A DNA stretch of 64,000 nucleotides, taken from NCBI RefSeq assembly GCF_001939045.1, contig NZ_MKIM01000031.1, positions 62,001-126,000 of the forward strand. Reading direction: 5' to 3'. Source of the stretch: Rhizobium oryziradicis. Its GTDB lineage: Bacteria; Pseudomonadota; Alphaproteobacteria; Rhizobiales; Rhizobiaceae. Below the pieces are notes generated by a model that saw only the letters and a list, made by a program, of their open reading frames with translations, was not told where the DNA came from and made no database searches. The position numbers were made by a program, and so were the translations under genes. This document shows positions 53,623 to 62,012 of the stretch, one piece after another. Positions within the stretch are counted from its first letter, which is position 1. The number at the start of each line of letters is the position of its first letter.

Positions 53623-56600
53623 TTACTTCTTCATTTGCTCCTTGAGAGCAGCCAGCTTAGCGAAAGGTGAATCCGGATCTACCGGCTTTTCCTTGCGGGG
53701 CGGCTTGGCCTCAAAGCGCTGCGGCTGCGCAGGCTTGGTATCGCGGTCCTTGCGCGGGCCACGGTCATTACGATCACCACGAGGTGCCGTCTTGTCACGC
53801 TGGCCGTCGCGGTCACGCGGTTTGCCATTGTGGCCACCGTCGCGACGTCTGTCTTCGCGGGGAGCGCCATCACGGGCACCCGCTTCACGCTGGCCTTCTG
53901 TCTTCTGTTCCGTGCGTGCTGCCTGATTGCCACCGTTGTTGCGGCGCTCACCTTGACGCACAGGGCGCTGATTGTCGTTGCGACCACCTGGACGCCACAA
54001 CAGCACAGGCTTTGGCTCAGCCGGTGCGTCCGGTGTGACCAGAAGATCGGCGGCAGGGGCTGCCACGGTTGTATCCGTGGATGCAGCTTCCTGCTCTGCG
54101 GGCGCGTCTTCCTTGGCCGTGTCGGCTTCTGTTGCATCTTCGATGACAGCGGCGGCGTCTGCAGTCTTTTCTCCGCTTTCAGCGGCGAGGAACGCAGCAG
54201 CTTCTTCAGGCTTCACGGCATCGGCGCGATAGCCAAGACCCTTCAGGATCTCTTCCATATCGTCGGGTGTGGCACCCAGAATGGAGAGCATGGCCGTGGT
54301 GGTGGTAAAGCGGCGGCCGTCATAAGCACCATCTGGACGTGCACCTGATCCGGGCTTCCATTGCAGAAGGGGACGGATCAGATCCGCCAAGCGCTCGAGG
54401 ATATCGATGCGCACCGCGCGCTTGCCAAGGAAGCGGAAGCCCGCCAGCTTGTAGAAATTGCGCTCAAAACTGGGGTCAGTCACAACCGACGTGCGGCCAG
54501 CGGCCAGAACCGGAATAAGCTCGCCAAAGCCCGGCTTGTCCAGGCCATCATTTTTCAAGGCCCACAACAGCGTGATCAATTCGGCAGGAGCCGGCTTGAG
54601 CAAGGTTGGCATGAAAATGTGGTAAGCGCCAAAGCGCACGCCGTAGCGGCGCATGGAGGCGCGCGCATCCTGATCCAGCGACTTGACCTCTTCGGTCACA
54701 TCGCGACGGAAAAGAATGCCGAGGCTTTCAACCAGCTGAAAGGCCAGCCCCTTGGACAGGCCCTGCAAATCTTCAGCGCGGGACAAATCATCCAGCGGCT
54801 TCAAAATGGTGGAAATATGGTGATTGACGAAGCGCTCAATGCGGGCAACGACGTGGTCGCGGGCATTGCCGGTCAGTTGCTCGTCGGCCAACAGGATAAC
54901 CCGCGGACGCATGACGTGATCCGAGCCAACCAAACGGGCAACGGGATCGCCAAGCCAACGCACCAGGCCATCGGAGCCGAGGGCAATGTCATTATTGCCT
55001 GACGCGTGCAATCTTGCGGCGCGTGCCTCAAATTCCAGGCCAAGTGCCTTTTGAGCGGCAGTTTGCACTGCCTTCGCATCAGGCCCTTCTGTTCCAGAGA
55101 TCGGCGTAAACCGGAATCCGGAGAGTTGGCCCACGTGATGTCCCTCTACGAACACATCACCGTTTACACTGATTTCTGCTTCCAGCATCGCATTCTCTCT
55201 CAAGCGCTTCATGAGCACAGATGTCCTGCGATCAACAAAGCGTTTCGTCAACCTCTCATGTAACGCGTCAGACAATCGATCTTCGATTTCCCGCGTCTTT
55301 TCTTGCCAGTGTGTCGGATCGGCAAGCCAACCTGGCCTGTTTGACACATAAGTCCAAGTCCTGATCTGCGCAATGCGCGCAGAAAGCGTATCTATTTCCC
55401 CATCTGTCCGATCGGATCTGCGCACCTGTTCGGCCATGAAATCCGCATTCACAGTACCGTGTCGCGCAAGATCCGAATAGAGGGTGAGGATAAGATCTGC
55501 ATGTTGTGCCGGGGTTATTCGCCGATAATCGGGCAATGCGCAAGCATCCCAGAGCAGCGAAACGCGCTCGGGCGTGTTTGCGAGGTCCTGAACCTCGGGA
55601 TAGCGGGCCAAAAATTCCAGTGCCTGCTGGTCGATGGCGGGCAGGGCGCGGGCAAGGCCCGGCACCCTCGGTGGGGCATCCAGACTGCGAAGCAGATTGG
55701 CAATCGATGAAAAATCAAAATGTGGCGTGCGCCATTGCAGCACTTTCACCGCATCAAAATTATGGGCCTGAAGCCGCTCCACCAATTCCGGATCGAACGG
55801 ATCAACCCGGCCGGTGACACCAAACGTTCCGTCTTTCAGGTGTCGTCCGGCGCGTCCGGCAATCTGGCCCAGCTCGCCTGCATTGAGATTGCGAAATTGA
55901 TAGCCGTCAAATTTGCGGTCCTGGGCAAAGGCTACATGATCGACATCGAGGTTCAGCCCCATGCCGATGGCATCCGTTGCCACCAGATATTCCACATCGC
56001 CGGACTGATACAGCCCCACTTGCGCATTGCGGGTGCGTGGGCTGAGCGCACCCAGCACCACGGCGGCACCACCGCGCTGGCGGCGGATCAGTTCGGCGAT
56101 GGAATAGACCTCATCGGCCGAAAAAGCGACAATGGCAGTGCGCTGCGGCAGGCGGGTGATTTTCTTCTCACCGGCGTAAAACAGTTGTGAGAGGCGCGGG
56201 CGCTCAATCACCGTGATGCCGGGCAGCAATTGCTGCAAAATTGGCTTCATGGTGCCGGAGCCGAGCAGCAGCGTTTCTTCACGGCCACGCAAATTCAGCA
56301 GGCGGTCGGTGAAAATATGCCCGCGTTCCAGATCGCCCGCCAGTTGAATTTCATCAATGGCAACAAAGGCAACTTTGGTTTCGCGTGGCAATGCCTCGAC
56401 AGTGCAAACGGAATATTTGGCTTTGGGCGGGGTGATTTTTTCTTCGCCGGTGATCAGGGCAACATTGTTTGCGCCCACGCGCTCAACCAGACGGGTGTAA
56501 ACCTCACGCGCCAGCAATCGCAACGGCAGGCCAATCATACCCGATCCATGGGCAATCATGCGCTCGATGGCGTAATGGGTTTTGCCCGTATTGGTCGGCC

Positions 56601-56637
56601 CCAGCACAGCAATCACGCTGCGACCGCTCAGGATCAT
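53623..56637 (-). CDS. SUV3-like DExH RNA helicase
   Basis: Homologue of mitochondrial Suv3. Walker A GPTNTGKTH is near the N-terminus, DEIQ box in FVAIDEIQLAGD, and the C-terminal RecA lobe contains ATDAIGMGLNLDVDHV and QIAGRAGRH. After about 1000 residues the protein ends in an Arg/Asp/Gly/Pro-rich tail (repeated DRD, RRD, PRKDRD), likely an RNA-binding low-complexity region. The frame is open to a GTG at 56874, but those 79 extra codons have no recognisable domain; ATG 56637 begins just before the P-loop, as in relatives. The true start is uncertain. It is transcribed with the S4 protein. Confidence 0.88.
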   Translation of the reverse strand: MILSGRSVIAVLGPTNTGKTHYAIERMIAHGSGMIGLPLRLLAREVYTRLVERVGANNVALITGEEKITPPKAKYSVCTVEALPRETKVAFVAIDEIQLAGDLERGHIFTDRLLNLRGREETLLLGSGTMKPILQQLLPGITVIERPRLSQLFYAGEKKITRLPQRTAIVAFSADEVYSIAELIRRQRGGAAVVLGALSPRTRNAQVGLYQSGDVEYLVATDAIGMGLNLDVDHVAFAQDRKFDGYQFRNLNAGELGQIAGRAGRHLKDGTFGVTGRVDPFDPELVERLQAHNFDAVKVLQWRTPHFDFSSIANLLRSLDAPPRVPGLARALPAIDQQALEFLARYPEVQDLANTPERVSLLWDACALPDYRRITPAQHADLILTLYSDLARHGTVNADFMAEQVRRSDRTDGEIDTLSARIAQIRTWTYVSNRPGWLADPTHWQEKTREIEDRLSDALHERLTKRFVDRRTSVLMKRLRENAMLEAEISVNGDVFVEGHHVGQLSGFRFTPISGTEGPDAKAVQTAAQKALGLEFEARAARLHASGNNDIALGSDGLVRWLGDPVARLVGSDHVMRPRVILLADEQLTGNARDHVVARIERFVNHHISTILKPLDDLSRAEDLQGLSKGLAFQLVESLGILFRRDVTEEVKSLDQDARASMRRYGVRFGAYHIFMPTLLKPAPAELITLLWALKNDGLDKPGFGELIPVLAAGRTSVVTDPSFERNFYKLAGFRFLGKRAVRIDILERLADLIRPLLQWKPGSGARPDGAYDGRRFTTTTAMLSILGATPDDMEEILKGLGYRADAVKPEEAAAFLAAESGEKTADAAAVIEDATEADTAKEDAPAEQEAASTDTTVAAPAADLLVTPDAPAEPKPVLLWRPGGRNDNQRPVRQGERRNNGGNQAARTEQKTEGQREAGARDGAPREDRRRDGGHNGKPRDRDGQRDKTAPRGDRNDRGPRKDRDTKPAQPQRFEAKPPRKEKPVDPDSPFAKLAALKEQMKK

Positions 56638-57103
56638 GGGTTGCGAAGTCAAATACACGCTCCGGACTGCACTTTTCACAGATGCGGCTGTTACAACCGC
56701 TATCCGCTGCAACACATGGCGATGCGAGGCGCGAAACGCAAGGAAAGAATTGAATGAGCGGCGCTTTTTAACCAGATCGGTGGCTTGAAAGAGCATTTCC
56801 GGCGGCTTCGTGCCTTCTGCCAATCCACGCTCGGCAAGAACAGCCTGCGAACGAATCAGAGACGAATCGCTCACCTGGCCAGATTCAGGATTTGTTCGCT
56901 CTCATGTCATCGTGGCCACTGAGGGCACGCCGCGCGTGAGGGCACGAGATCTCGATCTAATTTTAGAGGCGCAAACGGTGGGTTTTGCTTTTTAGAAATT
57001 GCTTGCTTCACAATAATGTCATGCAGCGGCGGAACAAAGTGAGCGGTGGGCCGTTATGACTGCGATTCAGCACGGTATCTGAAATAAAATAGGGGGCTCT
57101 TCG
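56638..57103. other. Divergent region helicase/DUF3309 gene
   Basis: 466 bases, the first 237 of which could encode an N-terminal extension of the helicase. The rest (56875-57103) must hold promoters for both directions; no gene or operator was recognised. Confidence 0.45.
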
Positions 57104-57259
57104 ATGTTGGGCACAATACTGCTTATTATTCTCATCCTTATGCTTCTCGGCGCACTTCCGACCTGGGGTCATAGCCGGAGTTGGGGATATGGCCCATCGG
57201 GTGGCTTGGGCCTCGTTGTCGTCATTCTCATCATTTTGTTGCTTATGGGCCGCATATAA
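57104..57259 (+). CDS. DUF3309 small membrane protein
   Basis: 51 residues: MLGTILLIILILMLLGALP, then WGHSRSWGYGPSGG, then LVVVILIILLLMGRI. Two hydrophobic helices flank a short Trp/Gly turn, the DUF3309 pattern. AGGGGG seven bases upstream of ATG 57104 supports translation. Function unknown; this family is often linked with envelope stress in proteobacteria, which is inference. The lipoprotein gene follows 36 bases later. Confidence 0.85.
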   Translation: MLGTILLIILILMLLGALPTWGHSRSWGYGPSGGLGLVVVILIILLLMGRI

Positions 57260-57295
57260 ACCCCTCTTAAGCGTAGTCGGGAGAAGGAAAATCCA

Positions 57296-57553
57296 ATGAA
57301 AAAGTCAGTGATTGCTATGGCGATGATCTTGCCGTTGATTGCATCTTGCACGGCAACAGAGCGGGGCGCTTCTATCGGCGCAGGCTCCGGTGCGATAATT
57401 GGCGGCATTGCCACCAATTCCTGGGGTGGTGCTGCTGTTGGTGCCGTTGGCGGTGGTGTTATTGGTGCACTTATTGGTCAGTCGCAGGAACGGCGCGGTT
57501 ATTGCATCTATCGTGGCCGTCATGGCCAACGCTACGAAGCACGTTGCCGCTAA
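57296..57553 (+). CDS. Small glycine-zipper lipoprotein
   Basis: 85 residues. The signal peptide ends in a lipobox IASC (cysteine at 18). A glycine-zipper region, about residues 25-62 (GAGSGAIIGGIATNSWGG, then AVGAVGGGVIGALIG), matches the 17-kDa antigen/YMGG type of outer-membrane-associated lipoproteins. The C-terminus YCIYRGRHGQRYEARC is basic with two cysteines. GAGAAGGA precedes ATG 57296. Likely envelope-localised; probably one transcript with the DUF3309 gene, closed by a terminator. Confidence 0.85.
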   Translation: MKKSVIAMAMILPLIASCTATERGASIGAGSGAIIGGIATNSWGGAAVGAVGGGVIGALIGQSQERRGYCIYRGRHGQRYEARCR

Positions 57554-57572
57554 TCTGCTACGCAGTTTCAAG

Positions 57573-57602
57573 AAAATGCCGCAGGAGACTGCGGCATTTT
57601 TT
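57573..57602 (+). terminator. Terminator after the lipoprotein gene
   Basis: AAAATGCCGCAG-GAGA-CTGCGGCATTTTTT, a perfect 12-base stem with a GNRA-type loop and T tract. Confidence 0.9.
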
Positions 57603-57636
57603 ATGTCCGAAGAGATGTTGGAGTCTCAAGCCGGTT

Positions 57637-57744
57637 CTAAAGCATATCGCGTTTTATTGTCCTCAATAAAACGATAACGTACATGCGACAAAATAAGATC
57701 TAAAGCCTGTCGCAGTGAATCCTATTCGCTGCGACAGGCTTTAG
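57637..57744. repeat. Two-hairpin intergenic element (family C)
   Basis: First stem: CGTTTTATTG (57650-57659) with CAATAAAACG (57664-57673). Second stem: CTAAAGCCTGTCGCAG (57700-57715) with CTGCGACAGGCTTTAG (57729-57744), perfect over 16 bases and extended in the loop. The start, CTAAAGCATATCGCGTTTT, and the middle, CGATAACGTACATGCGACA, resemble a short palindromic element I know to be frequent between rhizobial genes. The right arm overlaps the phaB stop codon. Confidence 0.6.
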
Positions 57745-58466
57745 ACAAAAAACTGTCCGCCATTGGCCGAGATGGTTGATCCGGTGATGAAGCCTGCGTC
57801 GTCGGATGCCAAAAACACCACAATCCGGGCGATCTCTTCCGGTTCACCCAGGCGACCCACCGGAATTTGCGGAAGAATCCGCTCATTCAGCACTTTTTCG
57901 GGGATGGCGCGGACCATTTCCGTGCCGATGTAGCCGGGGCAAATGGCGTTCACGGTAATGCCCTTGGCGGCACCCTCCTGTGCCAGTGCTTTGGTAAAGC
58001 CGAGATCCCCAGCCTTGGCCGCCGAGTAATTCGCCTGTCCCATTTGACCTTTCTGGCCATTGATGGATGAAATATTGATGACGCGGCCAAAATTGCGATC
58101 GCGCATCCCGCTCCAGATGGGATGGGTGACATTGAACAGACCTGTCAGGTTGGTTCCGATCACGTCATTCCAATGCTCGGGCGTCATTTTATGGAACATG
58201 CCGTCGCGGGTAATGCCCGCATTATTGACCAGCACTTCAATGGGGCCGAGCGCCGCTTCCACCGCCGCAATTCCCTCGACGCTTGCCTCGTAACTGGAGA
58301 CATCCCATTTGAAAACGGCAATGCCTGTTTCCGCTTCAAAAGCTTTGGCTTTTTCATCGTTGCCCGCATAGTTGGCCGCAACTTTATAGCCAGCCGCCTT
58401 GAGCGCCACCGAAATAGCTGCGCCAATTCCGCGTGTGCCGCCTGTAACCAATGCCACTTTGCTCAT
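57741..58466 (-). CDS. phaB: Acetoacetyl-CoA reductase
   Basis: NADPH-dependent SDR enzyme giving (R)-3-hydroxybutyryl-CoA, second step of polyhydroxybutyrate synthesis. TGGTRGIGAAI is the Rossmann motif; NNAG, SSINGQKGQMGQANYSAAK (catalytic Ser, Tyr and Lys) and ICPGYIGTEM follow. ATG 58466 gives 241 residues with GGGAGAGCAGAGC upstream. The frame is open 68 codons upstream through a repeat element, which is not coding. It lies downstream of phaA on the same strand, with a 237-base gap. Confidence 0.95.
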   Translation of the reverse strand: MSKVALVTGGTRGIGAAISVALKAAGYKVAANYAGNDEKAKAFEAETGIAVFKWDVSSYEASVEGIAAVEAALGPIEVLVNNAGITRDGMFHKMTPEHWNDVIGTNLTGLFNVTHPIWSGMRDRNFGRVINISSINGQKGQMGQANYSAAKAGDLGFTKALAQEGAAKGITVNAICPGYIGTEMVRAIPEKVLNERILPQIPVGRLGEPEEIARIVVFLASDDAGFITGSTISANGGQFFV

Positions 58467-58505
58467 GCTCTGCTCTCCCTGTGTCTCTTGTCCGGACGAG
58501 AGCGT

Positions 58506-58602
58506 CGGATCGAAAATCGGACTTGACCCTATGCTCTCAGTTTTTGTTTGTGAATCGGATTGATCCGAAAACCGGTTCTCACTTTTCGGCCGATGCTCTA
58601 TC
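58506..58602. repeat. Dispersed element, family A copies 3a and 3b
   Basis: GATCCGAAAACCGG, then TTCTCACTTTTCGGCCGATGCTCT (58562-58599) shares its core with copy 1. Just upstream (about 58508-58538) a degenerate version reads GATCGAAAATCGG then ATGCTCTC. The pair sits in the phaA-phaB gap, inside the presumed operon. Confidence 0.5.
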
Positions 58603-58703
58603 GCCGCGTTCTCATCTTGCCCTGCTTTTTTAAAAAAAGCTTCGCCGACCGCGCTTTCGCGCGGTGGCAAGAGTTCAAATTTCAGATGGAATGGTGCCGA
58701 GTA

Positions 58704-59885
58704 TTACATTGCTTCCAGGCACATCGCGACGCCCATACCGCCACCGATGCACAAGGTTGCCAAGCCCTTCTTCGCGCCACGGCGCTTCATCTCAAACAAA
58801 AGTGTGTTCAAGATGCGGGCACCAGACGCGCCAACCGGGTGGCCGATGGCAATGGCACCGCCGTTGACGTTGACGATCGATGTGTCCCAGCCAAGGTCTT
58901 TGTTGACGGCGCAAGCCTGGGCCGCAAATGCCTCGTTGGCCTCAACCAGATCCAGATCGGTGACACTCCAGCCCGCTTTTTCAAGCGCCTTGCGCGAGGC
59001 GGGAATGGGGCCCGTGCCCATGATCTTTGGATCAACGCCAGCCGTTGCCCAGGACGCGATGCGGGCCAGAGGCTGGATTCCGCGGCGAACGGCTTCCGCC
59101 TCTGTCATCAAAAGGGCAGCTGCCGCACCATCATTCAGGCCGGATGCGTTACCCGCAGTAACAGTGCCTTCCTTGTCGAAGGCTGGACGCAGCTTGGTCA
59201 TGCTCTCCAGAGTTGCGCCGTGGCGGATATATTCGTCTGCATCAACGATGATGTCGCCCTTGCGGCCCGAGATGGTGAAGGGGATAATTTCATCCTTGAA
59301 CTTGCCTGCCACTTGCGCGGCTTCGGCTTTGTTTTGAGATGCGAGGGCAAAGGCATCTTGTTCATCGCGGGTCAACTGCCACTGGCGGGCAACATTCTCG
59401 GCGGTGACGCCCATGTGGTAGCCGTAGAAGGCGTCTGTCAGGCCATCCTTGATCATGGTGTCGATCATTTTCATGTCGCCCATCTTGGTGCCCGCGCGCA
59501 AATGGGCGCAATGGGGCGAAAGCGACATGGATTCCTGACCACCTGCAACGATGATGGAGGCGTCACCCATAGCGATCTGCTGCATGCCAAGTGCCACGGC
59601 GCGCAAGCCGGAGCCGCAAAGCTGGTTGAGGCCCCATGCGGTCTTTTCCTGCGGAATGTCTGCTTTCATGGCAGCCTGGCGCGCAGGATTCTGGCCTTGC
59701 CCGGCTGTCAGGATCTGCCCGAGAATCACTTCATCAACTTCTGCGGCATCAACGCCTGCGCGCTCCAGAACGCCCTTGATGGCTGCAGCCCCAAGATCAT
59801 GGGCGGGCACAGAGGCGAAGGCACCATTGAAGGAGCCGACCGCTGTGCGCGCGGCACTGGCGATAACGATGGAAGGGGTGGTCAT
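58704..59885 (-). CDS. phaA: Acetyl-CoA acetyltransferase (beta-ketothiolase)
   Basis: Condenses two acetyl-CoA to acetoacetyl-CoA, first step of PHB synthesis. Thiolase hallmarks: NQLCGSGLRAVALG (acyl-accepting cysteine near residue 88), NVNGGAIAIGHPVGASGAR and the C-terminal LCIGGGMGVAM (second cysteine). ATG 59885, with GAGGAG upstream, gives 393 residues. It heads the phaA-phaB unit. The polymerase gene phaC is not in this window. Confidence 0.97.
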   Translation of the reverse strand: MTTPSIVIASAARTAVGSFNGAFASVPAHDLGAAAIKGVLERAGVDAAEVDEVILGQILTAGQGQNPARQAAMKADIPQEKTAWGLNQLCGSGLRAVALGMQQIAMGDASIIVAGGQESMSLSPHCAHLRAGTKMGDMKMIDTMIKDGLTDAFYGYHMGVTAENVARQWQLTRDEQDAFALASQNKAEAAQVAGKFKDEIIPFTISGRKGDIIVDADEYIRHGATLESMTKLRPAFDKEGTVTAGNASGLNDGAAAALLMTEAEAVRRGIQPLARIASWATAGVDPKIMGTGPIPASRKALEKAGWSVTDLDLVEANEAFAAQACAVNKDLGWDTSIVNVNGGAIAIGHPVGASGARILNTLLFEMKRRGAKKGLATLCIGGGMGVAMCLEAM

Positions 59886-60124
59886 GTGGGTATCTCCTCG
59901 GGTGTCCGTATCCTCGCCTCGGAGACTGGCAAAGCTGATCAGAGAAGTCAAACGCTAAGCAATTAATTTTTTCCTGTCACGGTTGTGTGAATTTGAAATG
60001 CGAGCAGAAGATACAGGACGGTGGTCTTGCGCCGCACAAAGAGATTGTCAGGCTGCGTGATTTGCGATTAGACTTCATATCCGGGAAGAGCAAAAATAAA
60101 TATCACGTGGGTTAGGAGACAAAG

Positions 60125-60700
60125 ATGGCAAAAGTCGACGGCGAAATCGTCATTAAGAAATACGCCAATCGCCGCCTCTACAATACAGGGACGAGTACGT
60201 ATGTGACGCTTGAAGATCTTGCCAAGATGGTCAAGAAGGGGGAGGATTTCACCGTTCAAGATGCGAAGTCCGGTGATGACATTACCCATTCCGTGCTCAC
60301 GCAGATTATTTTTGAGCAGGAAGCCAAGACCAACAATACGCTTTTGCCAATTTCTTTTCTGCGCCAATTGATTGGTTACTATGGCGACCAGATGCAGATG
60401 GTGGTGCCCAGCTTTCTGGAGCACTCCATGAAAGCCTTCACCGAACAGCAGGTGCAGATGCGTGAACAGGTCACGCGCGCATTTGGCGAAACACCGTTGA
60501 CCAAGAACCTGCAGGCTCCCATTCAAATGATGGAAGAGCAGGTCAAGCGCAACACCGAGATGTTTCATCAGGCCATGCAGATGTTTTCGCCTTTCATGAC
60601 CCCAACAGCCGCGCCGGAAAAAAAGCCGACGGAAGCCAAAGACATTGATGAGCTGAAAGAGCAGTTGCGCAACCTGCAAAACAAGCTGGATAAGCTCTGA
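60125..60700 (+). CDS. phaR: Polyhydroxyalkanoate synthesis regulator PhaR
   Basis: DNA- and PHB-binding repressor that controls phasin genes and carbon flow. The N-terminal domain IKKYANRRLYNTGTSTYVTL, with the PHB accumulation regulatory block up to about residue 110, is characteristic; a Gln/Met-rich middle and a Leu-heptad C-terminus (LKEQLRNLQNKLDKL) follow. TAGGAG precedes ATG 60125. It has 191 residues, usual for rhizobia. It is divergent from phaA across 239 bases, where it may act. Confidence 0.95.
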   Translation: MAKVDGEIVIKKYANRRLYNTGTSTYVTLEDLAKMVKKGEDFTVQDAKSGDDITHSVLTQIIFEQEAKTNNTLLPISFLRQLIGYYGDQMQMVVPSFLEHSMKAFTEQQVQMREQVTRAFGETPLTKNLQAPIQMMEEQVKRNTEMFHQAMQMFSPFMTPTAAPEKKPTEAKDIDELKEQLRNLQNKLDKL

Positions 60701-60898
60701 GTGACCCGAGTTCGCGGCGTCTCAACGGATAGGAGAGACGCTGCATCATTCCTGACATCGAAATTGATTGAGGAAATGCTGCGCTCAAAAAGCGAATGCA
60801 GCATATAGAAAGCCTGACAACGAACCTTTGTGCGCCATATATGGCGGACGGTGCTGTCGCGTGCTTGAGTTATGGGCTCTGGCAAAAAATCCCAATAA

Positions 60899-60926
60899 AA
60901 AAGGCCCGCAAAGCGGGCCTTTTTTA
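60899..60926. terminator. Bidirectional terminator phaR/rpmF
   Basis: AAGGCCCGC-AAA-GCGGGCCTT with A runs before and T runs after; it closes rpmF on the minus strand and can stop read-through from phaR. Confidence 0.9.
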
Positions 60927-60945
60927 TTCAGTCTCAAGAAAACGC

Positions 60946-61131
60946 TTATGCGCTTTCCTTTGGCGTCAGAACCTGACGGCCACGGTACATACCGGTCTTC
61001 AGATCGATATGGTGTGGGCGACGCAGTTCGCCAGAATTCTTGTCTTCCACATAGGTCGGAAGCTTGAGCGCGTCTGCAGAGCGGCGCATACCGCGCTTGG
61101 ACGGGCTTGTTTTTCTTTTTGGTACAGCCAT
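60946..61131 (-). CDS. rpmF: 50S ribosomal protein L32
   Basis: 61 residues, starting MAVPKRKTSPSKRGMRRS and containing YVEDKNSGELRRPHHID. This matches alphaproteobacterial L32, in which the zinc cysteines are absent. Structural protein of the large subunit near the peptidyl-transferase side. Own promoter and terminator. In this order rpmF lies between phaR and mtgA, a known rhizobial arrangement. Confidence 0.97.
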   Translation of the reverse strand: MAVPKRKTSPSKRGMRRSADALKLPTYVEDKNSGELRRPHHIDLKTGMYRGRQVLTPKESA

Positions 61132-61284
61132 TTAAATTACTCCACGTGACGGGCGAAAGCAGAAACATCGACCTTTTTTGAGGGCGAAAAAATCTCTCTC
61201 GAACTCGGAATTTGCCGGGCTTATACATGCCGGATAGGGCTTTGACCAGTCCCTGAATCGATTTTTTTGAATCGGATGATGTGC

Positions 61285-61932
61285 TTACACCTCATCCTCC
61301 GTCACGATCCATGGTTCCGCCAGTGCGGCATCGCGCCATTCGACCCACGCGGGGAGCGCTTGAATGCGCTCCATATAGGCCAGACTATCTGCATTTTGTG
61401 TCAGTTGGTAGACAGAAAATCGGTTAACCACAGGCGCAAACATCGCGTCTGCTGCCGAAAACGCGCCAAACAGAAAAGGCCCGCCCGATCGTGCGATTTG
61501 CTCACGCCAGATGGTTTCAATGCGCTTCACGTCGGCGAGGACATTTTCATTGACGGCAAGTACGCTGGGTGTCCGTCGAAAATTCATCGGGCAGGCGTTG
61601 CGAAGGGCGCGAAAGCCCGATGCCATCTCAAGGCTGATGGCGCGAGCGACGGCCCGGTCGGCGGCAGGCTTCGGCCAAAGAGCGGCCTCGGGGAAAAGCT
61701 CGGCAATATATTCAATGATCGCAAGAGATTCCCAAATCTTGATATCGCCATGGACGAGAACGGGCAATTGGCCGCTGGGGGAAATGGCTTTAAAGCCGGG
61801 ATTGCCTGCCGGAACATCAAGCAGGATTTGCTGCTCATCAAAGGCAACCCTTGCGGCTTTCATGGCCATCCATGCCCGCAATGACCAGGAGGAGTAATTC
61901 TTGTTGGCGATGTAAAGGGTGAGATCAGTCAT
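61285..61932 (-). CDS. Glutathione S-transferase family protein
   Basis: 215 residues. The N-terminal thioredoxin-like domain begins LTLYIANKNYSSWSLRAW, with the SSWS start seen in the group called GST_N_3/maleylacetoacetate isomerase-like. SPSGQLPVLVHGDIKIWESLAIIEYIAE is the glutathione-site cis-proline and ES block. The C-terminal helical domain follows. ATG 61932 fits GGAG nine bases upstream; a TTG three bases earlier is not needed. Substrate unknown; detoxification or isomerase activity is possible. Confidence 0.9.
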   Translation of the reverse strand: MTDLTLYIANKNYSSWSLRAWMAMKAARVAFDEQQILLDVPAGNPGFKAISPSGQLPVLVHGDIKIWESLAIIEYIAELFPEAALWPKPAADRAVARAISLEMASGFRALRNACPMNFRRTPSVLAVNENVLADVKRIETIWREQIARSGGPFLFGAFSAADAMFAPVVNRFSVYQLTQNADSLAYMERIQALPAWVEWRDAALAEPWIVTEDEV

Positions 61933-62012
61933 CAAACGGCTCCATCAGCAATTGGTGTCTTGATGATTTTCTACCAAGCGGTGCCGATGATGACCAACGC
62001 TATTTATTGACG

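Noticed and set aside
60717..60741. Hairpin GGCGTCTC/GAGACGCT after phaR as a terminator
   Set aside because: Stem is short and no T tract follows; the clear terminator lies at 60899-60926.
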